Shown here in pieces: positions 12,469 through 22,200 of a stretch of 30,057 nucleotides of DNA. The stretch is from an uncultured Oscillospiraceae bacterium (GTDB taxonomy: Bacteria > Bacillota_A > Clostridia > Oscillospirales > Oscillospiraceae), in the NCBI GenBank assembly GCA_910579155.1, contig CAJTTS010000038.1, positions 1 through 30,057 on the forward strand, given 5' to 3'. A program made the position numbers and the translations under genes. The first letter of the stretch is position 1. Each line of letters opens with the position of its first letter. The notes beneath the pieces were generated by a model. The model was not told the DNA's origin and searched no databases. It saw only the letters and a program-made list of their open reading frames with translations.

Positions 12469-14412
12469 ATGACAAAGAAGCAAAAAAAGGTGCTGGTACG
12501 CATCATCGCGGCGGCGGCGCTGCTGATCGCGGTGAGCCTCATCCCAGATCAGATCTATCCGGGAGACCGCTGGGTGATCGACCTCACCGGAGAATGGGTC
12601 CCGCCCGCTGATTGGGTGGAGACAGGCTATACAGCATACGTCTATGGCGGGCTCGGGCTCAAATTCCTGATGTATCTTGTGCCCTACCTCATCATCGGCT
12701 GGGACATCCTGTGGAAGGCCGTCCGCAACATCGGCCACGGCCAGGTCTTTGACGAGAACTTCCTCATGTGCGTGGCCACCATCGGGGCCCTGGTGCTGGG
12801 GGAGTACTCCGAGGCGGTGGGGGTCATGCTGTTCTACCAGGTGGGCGAGCTGTTCCAGAGCGTGGCGGTGGGCAGGTCCCGGCAGTCCATCGCCCAGCTC
12901 ATGGACATCCGGCCCGACAGCGCCAACGTGGAGCGGGACGGCCAGATCCTGGAGGTGGACCCGGAGGAGGTGGCGGTGGGCGAGACCATCGTGATCCGCC
13001 CCGGCGAGAAGGTCCCCCTGGACGGCGTGGTCCTGGAGGGCGCTTCCGCTTTGAACACCGCCGCCCTCACCGGCGAGTCCGCCCCCCGGGACGTGGCGGA
13101 GGGGGGCGAGCTGCTGTCCGGCTGCGTCAACCTCACCGGGCTTTTGAAGGCCCGGGTCACCAAGGAGTTCGGCCAGTCCACCGTGGCCAAGATCTTGGAT
13201 CTGGTGGAGAATGCTGCCTCCAAAAAGGCCAGGGCGGAGAACTTCATCACCCGCTTCGCCCGGTACTACACCCCCGCCGTGGTGTTCGCCGCTCTGGCCC
13301 TGGCGGTGGTCCCCTCCCTGGCCACAGGGGAGTGGGGCGTCTGGGTCCACCGGGCCCTCACCTTCCTGGTGATCTCCTGTCCCTGCGCCCTGGTGATCTC
13401 CATCCCCCTGTCCTTCTTCGGGGGCATCGGCGGGGCCTCCGCCCAGGGGATCCTGGTAAAGGGGGGCAGCTATCTGGAGCTGCTGGCCAAGACGGAGACG
13501 GTGGTGTTCGACAAGACGGGCACCCTCACCCAGGGGGAGTTCCAGGTATCCGCCCTGCTCCCCGCCCCCGGCGTCGCCGAGGGGGAGCTGCTGGAGTGCG
13601 CCGCCCTGGCGGAGCGCCACTCATCCCACCCCATCGCCCAGTCCCTGCGCCGGGCCCTGGGCAGGGAGATCGACCCCGGCCGGGTGACCGGCGTGGAGGA
13701 GATCCCCGGCCACGGCGTGTCCGCCCTGGTGGACGGCAGGCGGGTGCTGGCGGGCAGCGAGAAGCTGATGAGGCGGGAGCACATCGACTTTCGACCCTGT
13801 AGTCAGGTGGGCACTGTTGTCCACGTAGCTCAAGAGGGCCGGTATCTGGGCTGCGCCGTGATCGCCGACCGGGTGAAGCCCACCGCCCCCGCCGCCATCC
13901 GGGCGCTGAAGAGCCGGGGCATCCGCACCGTCATGCTCACCGGAGACAGCCAAGCCGTGGGCGAGGCGGTGGCGGAGGAGCTGGGGCTGGACGAGGTCCA
14001 CGCCCAGCTGCTCCCCGCGGACAAGGTGGACCGGCTGGAGGCGCTGCTGGAGCGCAAGAGCGCCAAGGGCGTGCTGGCCTATGTGGGGGACGGGGTGAAC
14101 GACGCCCCGGTGCTCTCCCGGGCGGACGTGGGCATCGCCATGGGAGCCATGGGCTCCGACGCCGCCATCGAGGCCGCCGACGTGGTGCTCATGGACGACG
14201 ATCCCGCCAAGCTGGCCCGGGCCATGGACATCGCCCGCAAGTGCCTGCGGATCGTGAAGGAGAACATCGTGTTCGCCCTGGGGGTGAAGGCCCTGTTCCT
14301 GCTGCTGGGGGCGCTGGGAAAGACCTCCATGTGGGGGGCGGTGTTTGCCGACGTGGGCGTGGCCGTCATCGCCATCTTGAACGCCGCCAGAATGCTGAAA
14401 ACAGAGGCGTGA
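12469..14412 (+). CDS. cadA: P1B-2-type Zn/Cd/Pb-exporting ATPase lacking an N-terminal HMA domain
   Basis: This is a 647-residue P-type ATPase. It has TGES at 201-204 (actuator), CPC at 304-306 in the metal-binding membrane helix, the phosphorylated Asp348 in DKTGT, the SSHP motif (His387-Pro388), MLTGD and GDGVND (540-545). The last helix has ADVGVAVIAILNAARML, the conserved Asp of the zinc/cadmium (P1B-2) subgroup. The N-terminus starts directly with membrane helices; the usual 1-2 HMA domains are missing and the HMA gene upstream probably replaces them. It exports divalent soft metals across the cytoplasmic membrane under CadC control. The start is set by AGGAG 10 nt before ATG. Confidence 0.93.
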   Translation: MTKKQKKVLVRIIAAAALLIAVSLIPDQIYPGDRWVIDLTGEWVPPADWVETGYTAYVYGGLGLKFLMYLVPYLIIGWDILWKAVRNIGHGQVFDENFLMCVATIGALVLGEYSEAVGVMLFYQVGELFQSVAVGRSRQSIAQLMDIRPDSANVERDGQILEVDPEEVAVGETIVIRPGEKVPLDGVVLEGASALNTAALTGESAPRDVAEGGELLSGCVNLTGLLKARVTKEFGQSTVAKILDLVENAASKKARAENFITRFARYYTPAVVFAALALAVVPSLATGEWGVWVHRALTFLVISCPCALVISIPLSFFGGIGGASAQGILVKGGSYLELLAKTETVVFDKTGTLTQGEFQVSALLPAPGVAEGELLECAALAERHSSHPIAQSLRRALGREIDPGRVTGVEEIPGHGVSALVDGRRVLAGSEKLMRREHIDFRPCSQVGTVVHVAQEGRYLGCAVIADRVKPTAPAAIRALKSRGIRTVMLTGDSQAVGEAVAEELGLDEVHAQLLPADKVDRLEALLERKSAKGVLAYVGDGVNDAPVLSRADVGIAMGAMGSDAAIEAADVVLMDDDPAKLARAMDIARKCLRIVKENIVFALGVKALFLLLGALGKTSMWGAVFADVGVAVIAILNAARMLKTEA

Positions 14413-14451
14413 CGACATCGCAAAGTGTTTTCTTCTGGTATCAGAATACAC

Positions 14452-14480
14452 AAAGCCCCCCTGCCTGGGGGGGCTTTTTT
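14452..14480 (+). terminator. Intrinsic terminator of the metal-resistance operon
   Basis: AAAGCCCCCC (14452-14461) pairs with GGGGGGCTTT (14468-14477) around a short loop; a T-run ends the structure. Confidence 0.93.
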
Positions 14481-14494
14481 GGCCTTTCTGGTGA

Positions 14495-14524
14495 TTGACA
14501 GTGGGGGCGTGGGCAACATATAAT
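14495..14524 (+). promoter_or_regulatory. Promoter of serC-serA
   Basis: TTGACA (14495-14500), 18-nt spacer, TATAAT (14519-14524): full consensus boxes. A ~75-nt GC-rich leader precedes serC. Confidence 0.88.
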
Positions 14525-14604
14525 GTACAATACGCTAAAGCAATAAAATTCCAGTCGGACCCCGCGTCCGCCAGAGGGGCGGGGACATTCAAGGAGGAAG
14601 AGAT

Positions 14605-15690
14605 ATGGGAACTCAGCGCGTCTACAACTTCTCCGCCGGTCCGTCCATGCTGCCCCTGGAGGTGCTGGAGCGGGCGGGGAGCGAGATCGCCAACTACCAG
14701 GGCTCCGGCATGTCCGTGATGGAGATGAGCCACCGCTCCAAGGTGTTCCAGAAGATTTTCGACGACACCAAGGCCGGCTTCATCCGGCTGTTCCGGGTGC
14801 CCGACAACTATAAGGTGCTGTTTTTGCAGGGCGGGGCCTCCGGCCAGTTCTCCATGGTCCCGCTGAACCTGATCGGCAAGACAGGGAAGGCGGACTACGC
14901 TGTCACGGGCAATTTCTCCAACATCGCCTACAACGAGGCCAAAAAATACGGCGAGATCAGCCTTGCCGCCACCAGCGAGGACAAAAACCACACCTATATC
15001 CCCGCCCAGGACCAGCTCAAGCTGGACCCCCAGGCCAGCTACTTCTACTACTGCGCCAACAATACGATCTACGGCACCGAATGGCAGTACGTGCCCGACA
15101 CCGGCGACGTGCCCATCGTGTGCGACATGTCCTCCGACTTCCTGTCCCGGCCGGTGGACGTGAGCAAGTACGGGATCATCTTCGGCGGCGCCCAGAAGAA
15201 CCTGGCCCCGGCGGGGCTGACCATCGCCGTCGTCCGGGAGGATCTGGTGGGCCATGAGCTGCCCTGCACCCCGCTGATGATGAACTACAAGACCATGATC
15301 GACAAGGACTCCATGTACAACACCCCGCCCTGCTGGTGCATCTATATGCTGGGCCTGGTGCTGGAGTGGCTGGACTCCAAAGGCGGCGTGGAGGGCATGG
15401 AGAAGATCAAGCACGGGAAAGCACAGCTCCTTTACAGCGTGCTGGACGATTCCCGGCTGTTCACCTGCCCCGCTCTGCCCGGCTCCCGGTCGGACATGAA
15501 CGTCACCTTCCGCTCGGTGAGCGAGGAGCTGGACGCCAAGTTCGTCAAGGAGGCCGCCGCCGCCGGGTTCACCAACCTGAAGGGCCACCGGAACGTGGGC
15601 GGTATGCGGGCTTCCATCTATAACGCCATGCCCGTGGAGGGCGTGGAGAAGCTGGCCGATTTCATCAAGGAATTCGACAAAAACAATTAA
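14605..15690 (+). CDS. serC: Phosphoserine aminotransferase
   Basis: This 361-residue PLP enzyme of aminotransferase class V converts 3-phosphohydroxypyruvate and glutamate to phosphoserine. Its N-terminus YNFSAGPSMLP is diagnostic for SerC. Other marks are MEMSHRSK, the phosphate-binding LQGGASGQF, the PLP Lys198 in FGGAQKNLAPAG and the C-terminal GHRNVGGMRASIYNAM. The length is typical. AAGGAGG lies before the ATG. serA follows 57 nt downstream, giving the first two dedicated steps of serine synthesis in one operon; serB is not in the window. Confidence 0.97.
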   Translation: MGTQRVYNFSAGPSMLPLEVLERAGSEIANYQGSGMSVMEMSHRSKVFQKIFDDTKAGFIRLFRVPDNYKVLFLQGGASGQFSMVPLNLIGKTGKADYAVTGNFSNIAYNEAKKYGEISLAATSEDKNHTYIPAQDQLKLDPQASYFYYCANNTIYGTEWQYVPDTGDVPIVCDMSSDFLSRPVDVSKYGIIFGGAQKNLAPAGLTIAVVREDLVGHELPCTPLMMNYKTMIDKDSMYNTPPCWCIYMLGLVLEWLDSKGGVEGMEKIKHGKAQLLYSVLDDSRLFTCPALPGSRSDMNVTFRSVSEELDAKFVKEAAAAGFTNLKGHRNVGGMRASIYNAMPVEGVEKLADFIKEFDKNN

Positions 15691-15747
15691 ATCAAGACCT
15701 CTGCCCCGGCTGGGGGAAGGGGATCTCCCGATCATGAGGTGAATACC

Positions 15748-16914
15748 ATGTTCCAGATCAAAACTATGAACAAGATCGCGGCGGTGGGCCTGGAGCGCCT
15801 GCCCGCCGAGAGCTATACCATCGGCGACGGCGTGGGGGACGAGGACGCCATCCTGGTCCGCTCCGCCAAGCTCCACGACTATGAGCTCCCCAAGAGCCTG
15901 TGGGCCATCGCCCGGGCCGGGGCGGGGGTGAACAATATCCCCATCGAGCGCTGCTCTGAGAAGGGCATCGTGGTGTTCAACACCCCCGGCGCCAACGCCA
16001 ACGCCGTGAAGGAGCTGGTGCTGTGCGCCATGCTGCTGGCCTCCCGGGACATCATCGGCGGGGCCCAGTGGGTGAAGGAGCAGGCCCGCACCCCCGGCGT
16101 GGACCTGGCCGCCGCTGTGGAGAAGGGCAAGTCCGCCTTCGTGGGCCCCGAGGTGTACCGCAAGACCCTGGGCGTGGTGGGCCTGGGGGCCATCGGCGCG
16201 CTGGTGGCCAACATCGGCCTGTCCCTGGGCATGGACGTGTACGGGTACGACCCCTATCTGTCGGTGGACGCCGCCCTCCGGCTGGACCGGCACATCAAGG
16301 TAGTGAAGGAGCTGGACGCCCTGTTCGCCAACTCCGACTACATCACCCTCCACCTGCCCTATATGGAGGCCACGAAGGACACCGTCAACGCCGCCGCCAT
16401 CGCCAAGATGAAGGACGGGGTGCGGATCGTCAACATGGCCCGGGGCGGGCTGGTGAACAACGCCGACATGATCGCCGCGCTGAAGTCCGGAAAGGCGGCC
16501 CGGTACGTCACCGACTTCCCCGACAACGAGATCGCGTTGGCCCAGGGCGTGGTGGCCATCCCCCACCTGGGGGCCTCCACCCCGGAGAGCGAGGACAACT
16601 GCGCCGTCATGGCGGCCAACGAGCTGCGGGACTACCTGGAGAACGGCAACATCAAGAACTCCGTCAACTTCCCCAACGTGATCATGGAGCGCTCCGGCGT
16701 CCAGCGGCTGTGCGTGATCCACCGCAACGTCCCCGCGGTGATCGCCCAGATCACCACCCAGCTGTCCAAGGACGGGGTCAACGTGGAGAACATGACCAAC
16801 AAATCCAAGGGGGAGTACGCCTACACCATGGTGGACGCGGGCTCCAAGGTGGACGCCAAGGCCATCGAGGACATCAGCAGGGTGCCCGGCGTCATCCGGA
16901 TGCGGGTCATCTGA
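15748..16914 (+). CDS. serA: D-3-phosphoglycerate dehydrogenase with C-terminal ACT domain
   Basis: This 388-residue enzyme oxidises 3-phosphoglycerate to 3-phosphohydroxypyruvate with NAD. The Rossmann motif GLGAIG starts at residue 145, the substrate-binding MARGGLVN is present, and the catalytic His273 lies in IPHLGAST. Residues ~315-388 form an ACT domain (LCVIHRNVPAVIAQITTQLSKDG...), the likely site of serine feedback. This is the short type without the intervening ASB domain. The ATG at 15748 is preferred over a GTG three codons upstream because GAGGTG then fits as the ribosome binding site. Confidence 0.96.
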   Translation: MFQIKTMNKIAAVGLERLPAESYTIGDGVGDEDAILVRSAKLHDYELPKSLWAIARAGAGVNNIPIERCSEKGIVVFNTPGANANAVKELVLCAMLLASRDIIGGAQWVKEQARTPGVDLAAAVEKGKSAFVGPEVYRKTLGVVGLGAIGALVANIGLSLGMDVYGYDPYLSVDAALRLDRHIKVVKELDALFANSDYITLHLPYMEATKDTVNAAAIAKMKDGVRIVNMARGGLVNNADMIAALKSGKAARYVTDFPDNEIALAQGVVAIPHLGASTPESEDNCAVMAANELRDYLENGNIKNSVNFPNVIMERSGVQRLCVIHRNVPAVIAQITTQLSKDGVNVENMTNKSKGEYAYTMVDAGSKVDAKAIEDISRVPGVIRMRVI

Positions 16915-16929
16915 GCAAGACGAGACAGC

Positions 16930-16963
16930 GCCGCCCCTCTTTCCCGAAGGGGCGGCAGTTTTA
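16930..16963 (+). terminator. Intrinsic terminator after serA
   Basis: GCCGCCCCT (16930-16938) pairs with AGGGGCGGC (16948-16956), followed by a short T-tract. Confidence 0.9.
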
Positions 16964-16968
16964 TCCTC

Positions 16969-16997
16969 TTGTAATTCCCTAGAGGGTCTGGTAAGAT
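16969..16997 (+). promoter_or_regulatory. Promoter of the transglutaminase-like SLH gene
   Basis: TTGTAA (16969-16974), 17-nt spacer, TAAGAT (16992-16997), 53 nt before the start codon. Confidence 0.6.
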
Positions 16998-17050
16998 AGG
17001 AAAGAAGTGACAAAAACCGCCCTTCAGGCGGGAGAGAAAAGGAGAGACCC

Positions 17051-18640
17051 ATGAGAAAACGATGGATATCCGCGCTGCTGGCGCTGGTGCTGACCGCCGT
17101 CCTGCTGCCCGCCCCGGCCCAGGCCGCGGCGGCGGACGCCTCCGCCGGGAGCCGCCTCACCGGCGCGGACCGGGAGGTGTACGACTACCTGAAGGCGGAG
17201 ATCGTCAAGGTGGCCCAGGGCGCCAGGACCGGCACCGAGTTCCGCATCCCCGACCTGGACAGCCTGAGCTGGAGCCTGAAGGAGCTGGACGCGGCGGGGG
17301 ACGGCCGGTCGGACGTGCTGGCCAAGCTGGAAAAGCGGTTCGGCCAGTCCCTCCACATCAGGCGGGTGTACGACTGCCTGGCCGCCGACCTGCCCTTCGA
17401 CCTGTTCTGGAAGGGGAACCAGTACTCCTGGGACTTCGCCCAGACCAGACAGGGCAACCGGGCGTTCATCCGGAACCTGACGATCCGCTTCCAGGTGTCC
17501 CAGGACTACCGGGGGAGCGGCGAGCACCGCGTCGACCCCGCCAAGATCGCCGCCGCCGGACAGGCGGCGAACAACGCCCGGGCTATCGTAGCCAAGCACG
17601 CGGACAAGTCCGACTACGGCAAGCTGACGGCCTACCGGGAGGAGATCTGCACCCTGGCGGCCTATGACATGGGGGCGCTGGACAGCGCGGTCCCCTACGG
17701 CGGCCCCTGGCAGGCCGTGGCAGTGTTCGACGGAGACAAGGACACCAACGTGGTGTGCGAGGGCTACGCCAAAGCGTTCAAGTACCTGTGCGACCTGTCC
17801 GACTTCGACGGGGACGTGGTCTGCTATCTGGTCAGCGGCACCATGGGCGGCGGCGACCACATGTGGAACGTGGTCCGCATGGAGGACGGGCGGTACTATC
17901 TGGCGGATCTGACCAACTGCGACACGGGGATGATCGGCGCGGAGGACAAGCTGTTTTTGGCCGGGGCGTCCGGCTCGGAGCGGACGTGGACGGTGGACAG
18001 GAAAGGCATCCGGGTGTCCTACACCTACGACGAGGGCGAGAAGGGGCTGTACACCGAGGGCTGGCCCGCCCTCAGCGCTGGTGACTACGTGGAGCCCGAG
18101 CCCGGCTCCGCGGCGGCGGATCCCTCCGTCAACGGCTCCTCCCCCTTCCGGGATGTGCTGCCGGAGGCGTACTACGCCCAGGCGGTGGACTGGGCGGTGG
18201 AGGAGGCCATCACCAACGGCACCTCGGCCGATTCCTTCTCCCCCGGACGGACCTGCACCCACGCCGAGATCCTCACCTTCCTGTGGCGGGCGGCGGGCGA
18301 ACCGGCGTCCTACGGCGATGCCTCTCTGGCCCTGGGCGGGGAGTACTACGCCCCGGCGGTCCGCTGGGCCCAGGAGCTGGACATGCTGGAGCCCGGTTTC
18401 GACCTCCAGGCCGGGTGCGCCCGGTCGGATGCGGTGCGCTATCTCTGGTGCGCCTTCGACCGGCCGGACAGCGGGGCGGAGCGCTTTGACGACGTGCCCG
18501 ACAGCGCCCCCTATGCCCAGGCGGTGGGCTGGGCGGTGGAGGAGGAGATCACCAACGGCACCTCCGCCGATTCCTTCTCCCCCCGGCAGCTGTGCGACCG
18601 GGGGCAGATCGTCACCTTCTTGTACCGGGCGTACCAGTGA
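17051..18640 (+). CDS. Secreted transglutaminase-like protein with SLH domains
   Basis: This is a 529-residue protein. A signal peptide with cleavage near residue 25 (AQA-A) leads into a helical N-terminal region and a transglutaminase-like core whose catalytic triad is visible: Cys236 in VVCEGYAKAF, His270 in GGDHMWNVV, Asp286 in LADLTNCD. The C-terminus has SLH repeats at ~366-418 and ~477-529 (both with EEITNGTSADSFSP-type cores) and a degenerate one between them (~422-475). SLH domains attach to pyruvylated wall polymer, so it is anchored on the cell surface. It may be a protease or cross-linker of surface proteins; which reaction it does is unknown. The ribosome binding site is AAGGAG. 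Confidence 0.9.
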   Translation: MRKRWISALLALVLTAVLLPAPAQAAAADASAGSRLTGADREVYDYLKAEIVKVAQGARTGTEFRIPDLDSLSWSLKELDAAGDGRSDVLAKLEKRFGQSLHIRRVYDCLAADLPFDLFWKGNQYSWDFAQTRQGNRAFIRNLTIRFQVSQDYRGSGEHRVDPAKIAAAGQAANNARAIVAKHADKSDYGKLTAYREEICTLAAYDMGALDSAVPYGGPWQAVAVFDGDKDTNVVCEGYAKAFKYLCDLSDFDGDVVCYLVSGTMGGGDHMWNVVRMEDGRYYLADLTNCDTGMIGAEDKLFLAGASGSERTWTVDRKGIRVSYTYDEGEKGLYTEGWPALSAGDYVEPEPGSAAADPSVNGSSPFRDVLPEAYYAQAVDWAVEEAITNGTSADSFSPGRTCTHAEILTFLWRAAGEPASYGDASLALGGEYYAPAVRWAQELDMLEPGFDLQAGCARSDAVRYLWCAFDRPDSGAERFDDVPDSAPYAQAVGWAVEEEITNGTSADSFSPRQLCDRGQIVTFLYRAYQ

Positions 18641-18674
18641 CGTGCAAGGTTGCACCGCCGGGCCTATTTCCGCG

Positions 18675-18703
18675 AAAAGATCCCCCAGCGGGGGATCTTT
18701 TCT
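18675..18703 (+). terminator. Intrinsic terminator after the transglutaminase-like gene
   Basis: A perfect 12-bp stem AAAAGATCCCCC/GGGGGATCTTTT (18675-18686 with 18690-18701) with a 3-nt loop and a T-tract. Confidence 0.93.
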
Positions 18704-18731
18704 TGCACGGAAAGGGGCAACCGACGGGGCG

Positions 18732-18757
18732 TTATCCCTCCCTGGTGGGAGGGATAA
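18732..18757 (+). promoter_or_regulatory. Hairpin that sequesters the ribosome binding site of the 18761 gene
   Basis: TTATCCCTCCC (18732-18742), loop TGGT, GGGAGGGATAA (18747-18757): 11 perfect base pairs. The right arm contains the only ribosome binding site (GGAGG) of the gene that starts 4 nt later at 18761. Confidence 0.8.
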
Positions 18758-18760
18758 AAG

Positions 18761-19168
18761 ATGCAACAGACAAATAAGTACAAATTGAACCTGATCGAAA
18801 AGGACGATACCTTTTCCCCGGACCCCTTGAACGACAACATGGAGAAGGTGGAGGAGGCGCTGGAGCGCGAGACCGCCGCCCGGCAGGCCGCCGACGCCGC
18901 CGAGGCCCAGGCCCGGGCAGGCGCCGACTCCGCCCTGGACACCCGGCTCCAGGCGATTGAGGCCCACAAGATCGTGTTCGGCAGCGCCAACAACACGAGC
19001 ACCACGGCAAACCTGGGCTTCACCCCCCTGCTGCTCTACGTGACGGGCATGAACGGGGCGATTTGGATCCACAAGAATTACCACCCTTACAGCGGCCTGT
19101 ACATCGTGGAGGGCGGGTTCCACCACGATGGGGCCTACGCCTCCTGCGGCTATGTCGCCTTCGTCTGA
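18761..19168 (+). CDS. Phage-tail-like small protein, isolated in the chromosome
   Basis: This is a 135-residue protein. The N-terminal ~30 residues (NKYKLNLIEKDDTFSPDPLNDNMEKVEEAL) match the N-terminal module I know from tail-associated proteins of clostridial prophages. An Ala/Arg/Glu-rich coiled-coil follows (~28-68), and then a C-terminal beta-rich domain with many Tyr/Gly/His (GFTPLLLYVTGMNGAIWIHKNYHPYSGLYIVEGGF) like small tail-fibre tips. It has its own terminator and no phage neighbours. Its ribosome binding site is locked in a perfect hairpin. It might be a domesticated tail or contractile-system fragment; its function is unknown. Confidence 0.75.
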   Translation: MQQTNKYKLNLIEKDDTFSPDPLNDNMEKVEEALERETAARQAADAAEAQARAGADSALDTRLQAIEAHKIVFGSANNTSTTANLGFTPLLLYVTGMNGAIWIHKNYHPYSGLYIVEGGFHHDGAYASCGYVAFV

Positions 19169-19175
19169 GCGCTGG

Positions 19176-19211
19176 AAAAGCCCCCCGGGAAGATTCCCGG
19201 GGGGCTTTTTT
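19176..19211. terminator. Bidirectional terminator between convergent genes
   Basis: AAAAGCCCCCCGGGAA (19176-19191) pairs with TTCCCGGGGGGCTTTT (19194-19209), with T-runs on both strands. It serves the 18761 gene and the SLH gene at 19248. Confidence 0.93.
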
Positions 19212-19247
19212 AGGGTTATCGCGTGTGTTCCGTGTCAGCTGGTCAAA

Positions 19248-22200
19248 TCAGTACGCGGACTGATCCCAGCAGACGTAGATGCAGGTCACCACCAGGGGGT
19301 TCTGAGGATCGACCACCGCGGCGACCTTCAGCTGGCGCCCAGTGACGGGGCTGATGGAACCGGCTTCGTTCAGGGTAGCCAGATCGGTGATGCCGGGCCA
19401 GATCTCGCCGGAGACATTCTTCGTCGGGTTGGCCACGACGCCCGTGACATCATCGGACTTGGCACCCTTGTTCAGGTTGACCACCTTGGCGTCGGCCACC
19501 CGGTACAGCTTCGCGTTAACGTTGGCCTGACCGATGCTTCTCTGTTCGGTGAAGGTGGCGGTCTGAGCGTCGCGAGTCACGGCGGAGTAGATCACACTAT
19601 CACCAATTGCAGTGTACGCATTGTTATCGTCATCCACAGTATGGATGGTGTCGGTACCCATGGTGAACTGGTTCGCGAGGCTCACGCGATGCGGGTTGAC
19701 GGTGGAGCGGATGCCGGTGCCCGCGGTCCACACGCCGCCCGCGTTGTAGTTACCGGCGGTGTAGATGGGCTGGCCGTCGTTGGCCTTCAGGCCGGTGTCC
19801 TTCAGGTTATAGAAGGTGTCCTTGACCAGCCGCTTGTTGGCGTAGTCATCGAGGCCATTGGAGAGGCCAGTGGTGCCGGTAGCTTGAGTGGGATCGTTGG
19901 TCAGCCACACCTGCTTCAGCTCGCCGTCCTCATAGAGGTCGTACTTCCAGGCGTCGATGCCCCAGCTGTTGATGGAGCTGTAGCCCGGGTTGCCCACGTA
20001 GTACAGGCCGGAACCGCCGCTCCAGGACACAGCGGCCTTGGGCAGGATGATGGTGTCGATCTTCATGGCGGTCTGGCCGCTCTGGGCGTAGGTGTAGGGG
20101 CTCTCGGTGTAGTAGGTCATCAGGTTGGCAGGCACAGCGGTCCAGGCGCTGTTCAGCTCGATGTTCGTACCGGCGCTCCTCGTAGTATTGTCGCCAGAAT
20201 TTCCGCCGTTCATCTTGATGAACACGCGGTCGGAGTTGCCCTTCAGCTCGCTGATGCCGGTGTAGACCTCAGCCTTCACGGAGTCGGTGCCGAAGCCCTC
20301 CACCAGGATGAACTTGGTGGCCTCGGTGAAGTACTTGTCGCTGCTCTCGGTCACGCTCGTATGCGCAACGCCGTTAGCCCGGTCGCTGTAATTGATGGTC
20401 TCCCGGGCGCCCAGGGTCACATCGTCGCTGGTGATGACGATCTCGCGGGTATCAAAGGCCGGGTTGGCAGTAAGGCCGTCAGTCTTGTAGGCCGCGTACT
20501 TGACGCCCAGGCGGGCCATGTTGGCCAGATACTCGTTGCGGTTGTTGCTGGAATCATAGATGACGCTGTCCACGATGCCGCCGTTGACGGTGAAGCCGGT
20601 GTACAGGCCCTCGCCCAGACCGTTGTTCTGGCCGCCGCTGGTGGAATCACGGAAGGGAGTGCCCAGCAGAGCGGTGCTGGTGAGCTCATACAGGTTGATG
20701 CCGCCGTCCATAGCAGCATAGCCGTCGCTGGGATGGATCTGCTCGGGAGTACTGCTGGTGTCCTTGCCCGCCCAGAACTTGCTCACGGGCACGGTCTCGA
20801 CCTCGCCGTTCAGGTTCACGCCGGTGAGGTAGTAGTTGAAGGTGCTGGAACTGGTCTTCTGGTCATAGTCCAGATAGGTGCCGTACAGGAAGCTGGAGCC
20901 GTAGGTGCGCTCAGCGCCCAGGTACTTGCCCTCGTAGTCGGTGTAGAACTTGTAGGTCTCGTTGGCGTAGCCTTCCACCCAATCCGGGTGCCACTTGTTG
21001 GTTTCGGCGTCGTCATAGACCCAGCCCTGGGGGATGGCGCTGATGGGCGCTTCGTCCCTGTCGGACGCCTTCAAGTTTTTGATGACCACGGTGTCATAGA
21101 ACTTGGAGCGGTTCAGCACGGTGCCATTGTCCAGGGTGACGGTGCCGGCGGCCCGGTTGTAGGCCACGACCTTGCCCTCCACGGTGGCGGTCACCTTGTG
21201 CAGCAGGAAGTAGGAGCTCTCCAGCTGGTCCTTGCTGTTCCAGTTATTGATCGCGGTGGCCTCGTTGGCGGAGACATCGCGGCGGGTGGTGCCGGTGATG
21301 TGGATGCCCATCTCGTAGTCGCCCAGGGCGCTGGCGGAGTTGCCCACCAGGGCGTCCTTGGCCAGCACGCCGGTCCGCACGTCGCCGACGATCTTCAGGT
21401 TCTTATCGACGGCGCCATTGCCTCCCAGATTATTCTTGTCGCCCTCGACGAAGAAGGAGCCGTTGTTGGTCGACTCGGCGTTGGCGTCAGTGAAGTTCAC
21501 CACGGGCACGCTGATGGTGGGCACGCGGTTCACGCTGTTGGACTCGGTGACCTGAGAGGACTCGATGTTCAGCGCGATGACCGCGTCCACCGTGTTGTCC
21601 TTGTTGTTGGAGATGACCTTGTACAGCTTCACGGGGCTGGCGTACTGATTGGCGGGAGTCGCGCCGTTCAGGGCCACACCGTTGCCGCTGCCCAGGCCGG
21701 TGCCCGCGGTGGACTCGTCGGCGTCCGTCTCATCGCCGCCGCCGCCAACTGCGGAGGGGACCGTCAAGGTGCCGAACTTGCCGAAGGAGTTGTTGAACAC
21801 GGCGGTCTTGTCGCTGTTCACCTTCAGCTCGGTGCCGCCGATGGCGTCGCACAGGTCGGTGACGTTGGCAGCGCCCTGGTCGGTCAGATCGGTGTTGTCG
21901 GCGTAGACAACATCAGTCTTGGCCTTGTCGAAATAGGCGTAGGTGGGATGGCCTTTGGTGTTGTCGAACTTGTTGGAACGGCCATCGAACCAGATCTTCA
22001 CCTTGTGGCCGAACAGGTCGATGCCGGTCTCCAGGTCGAACTTGTCGTTAGTGCCGCTGATGGTATAGGTGTCATTAGTGGTGAGGGGGGTGCCATCAGT
22101 TTGCTTCATGGTAGCGTCCGCCTTATAGGTGCCCTCCCAGGCGTAGGGAGTGACGGTGAACTGAACATTGACAGGCGTACCATTCTGCAATTCACCAGAG

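Noticed and set aside
13621..17160. 1179-codon open frame on the minus strand opposite cadA, serC and serA
   Set aside because: It is low in complexity (His/Gly/Val/Leu-rich), has no ribosome binding site and lies opposite three well-identified genes; long stop-free antisense frames are expected at this GC content and codon bias.
17024..19126. 700-codon minus-strand frame opposite the transglutaminase-like gene
   Set aside because: It is a composition-driven shadow; it crosses a perfect terminator and a second gene.
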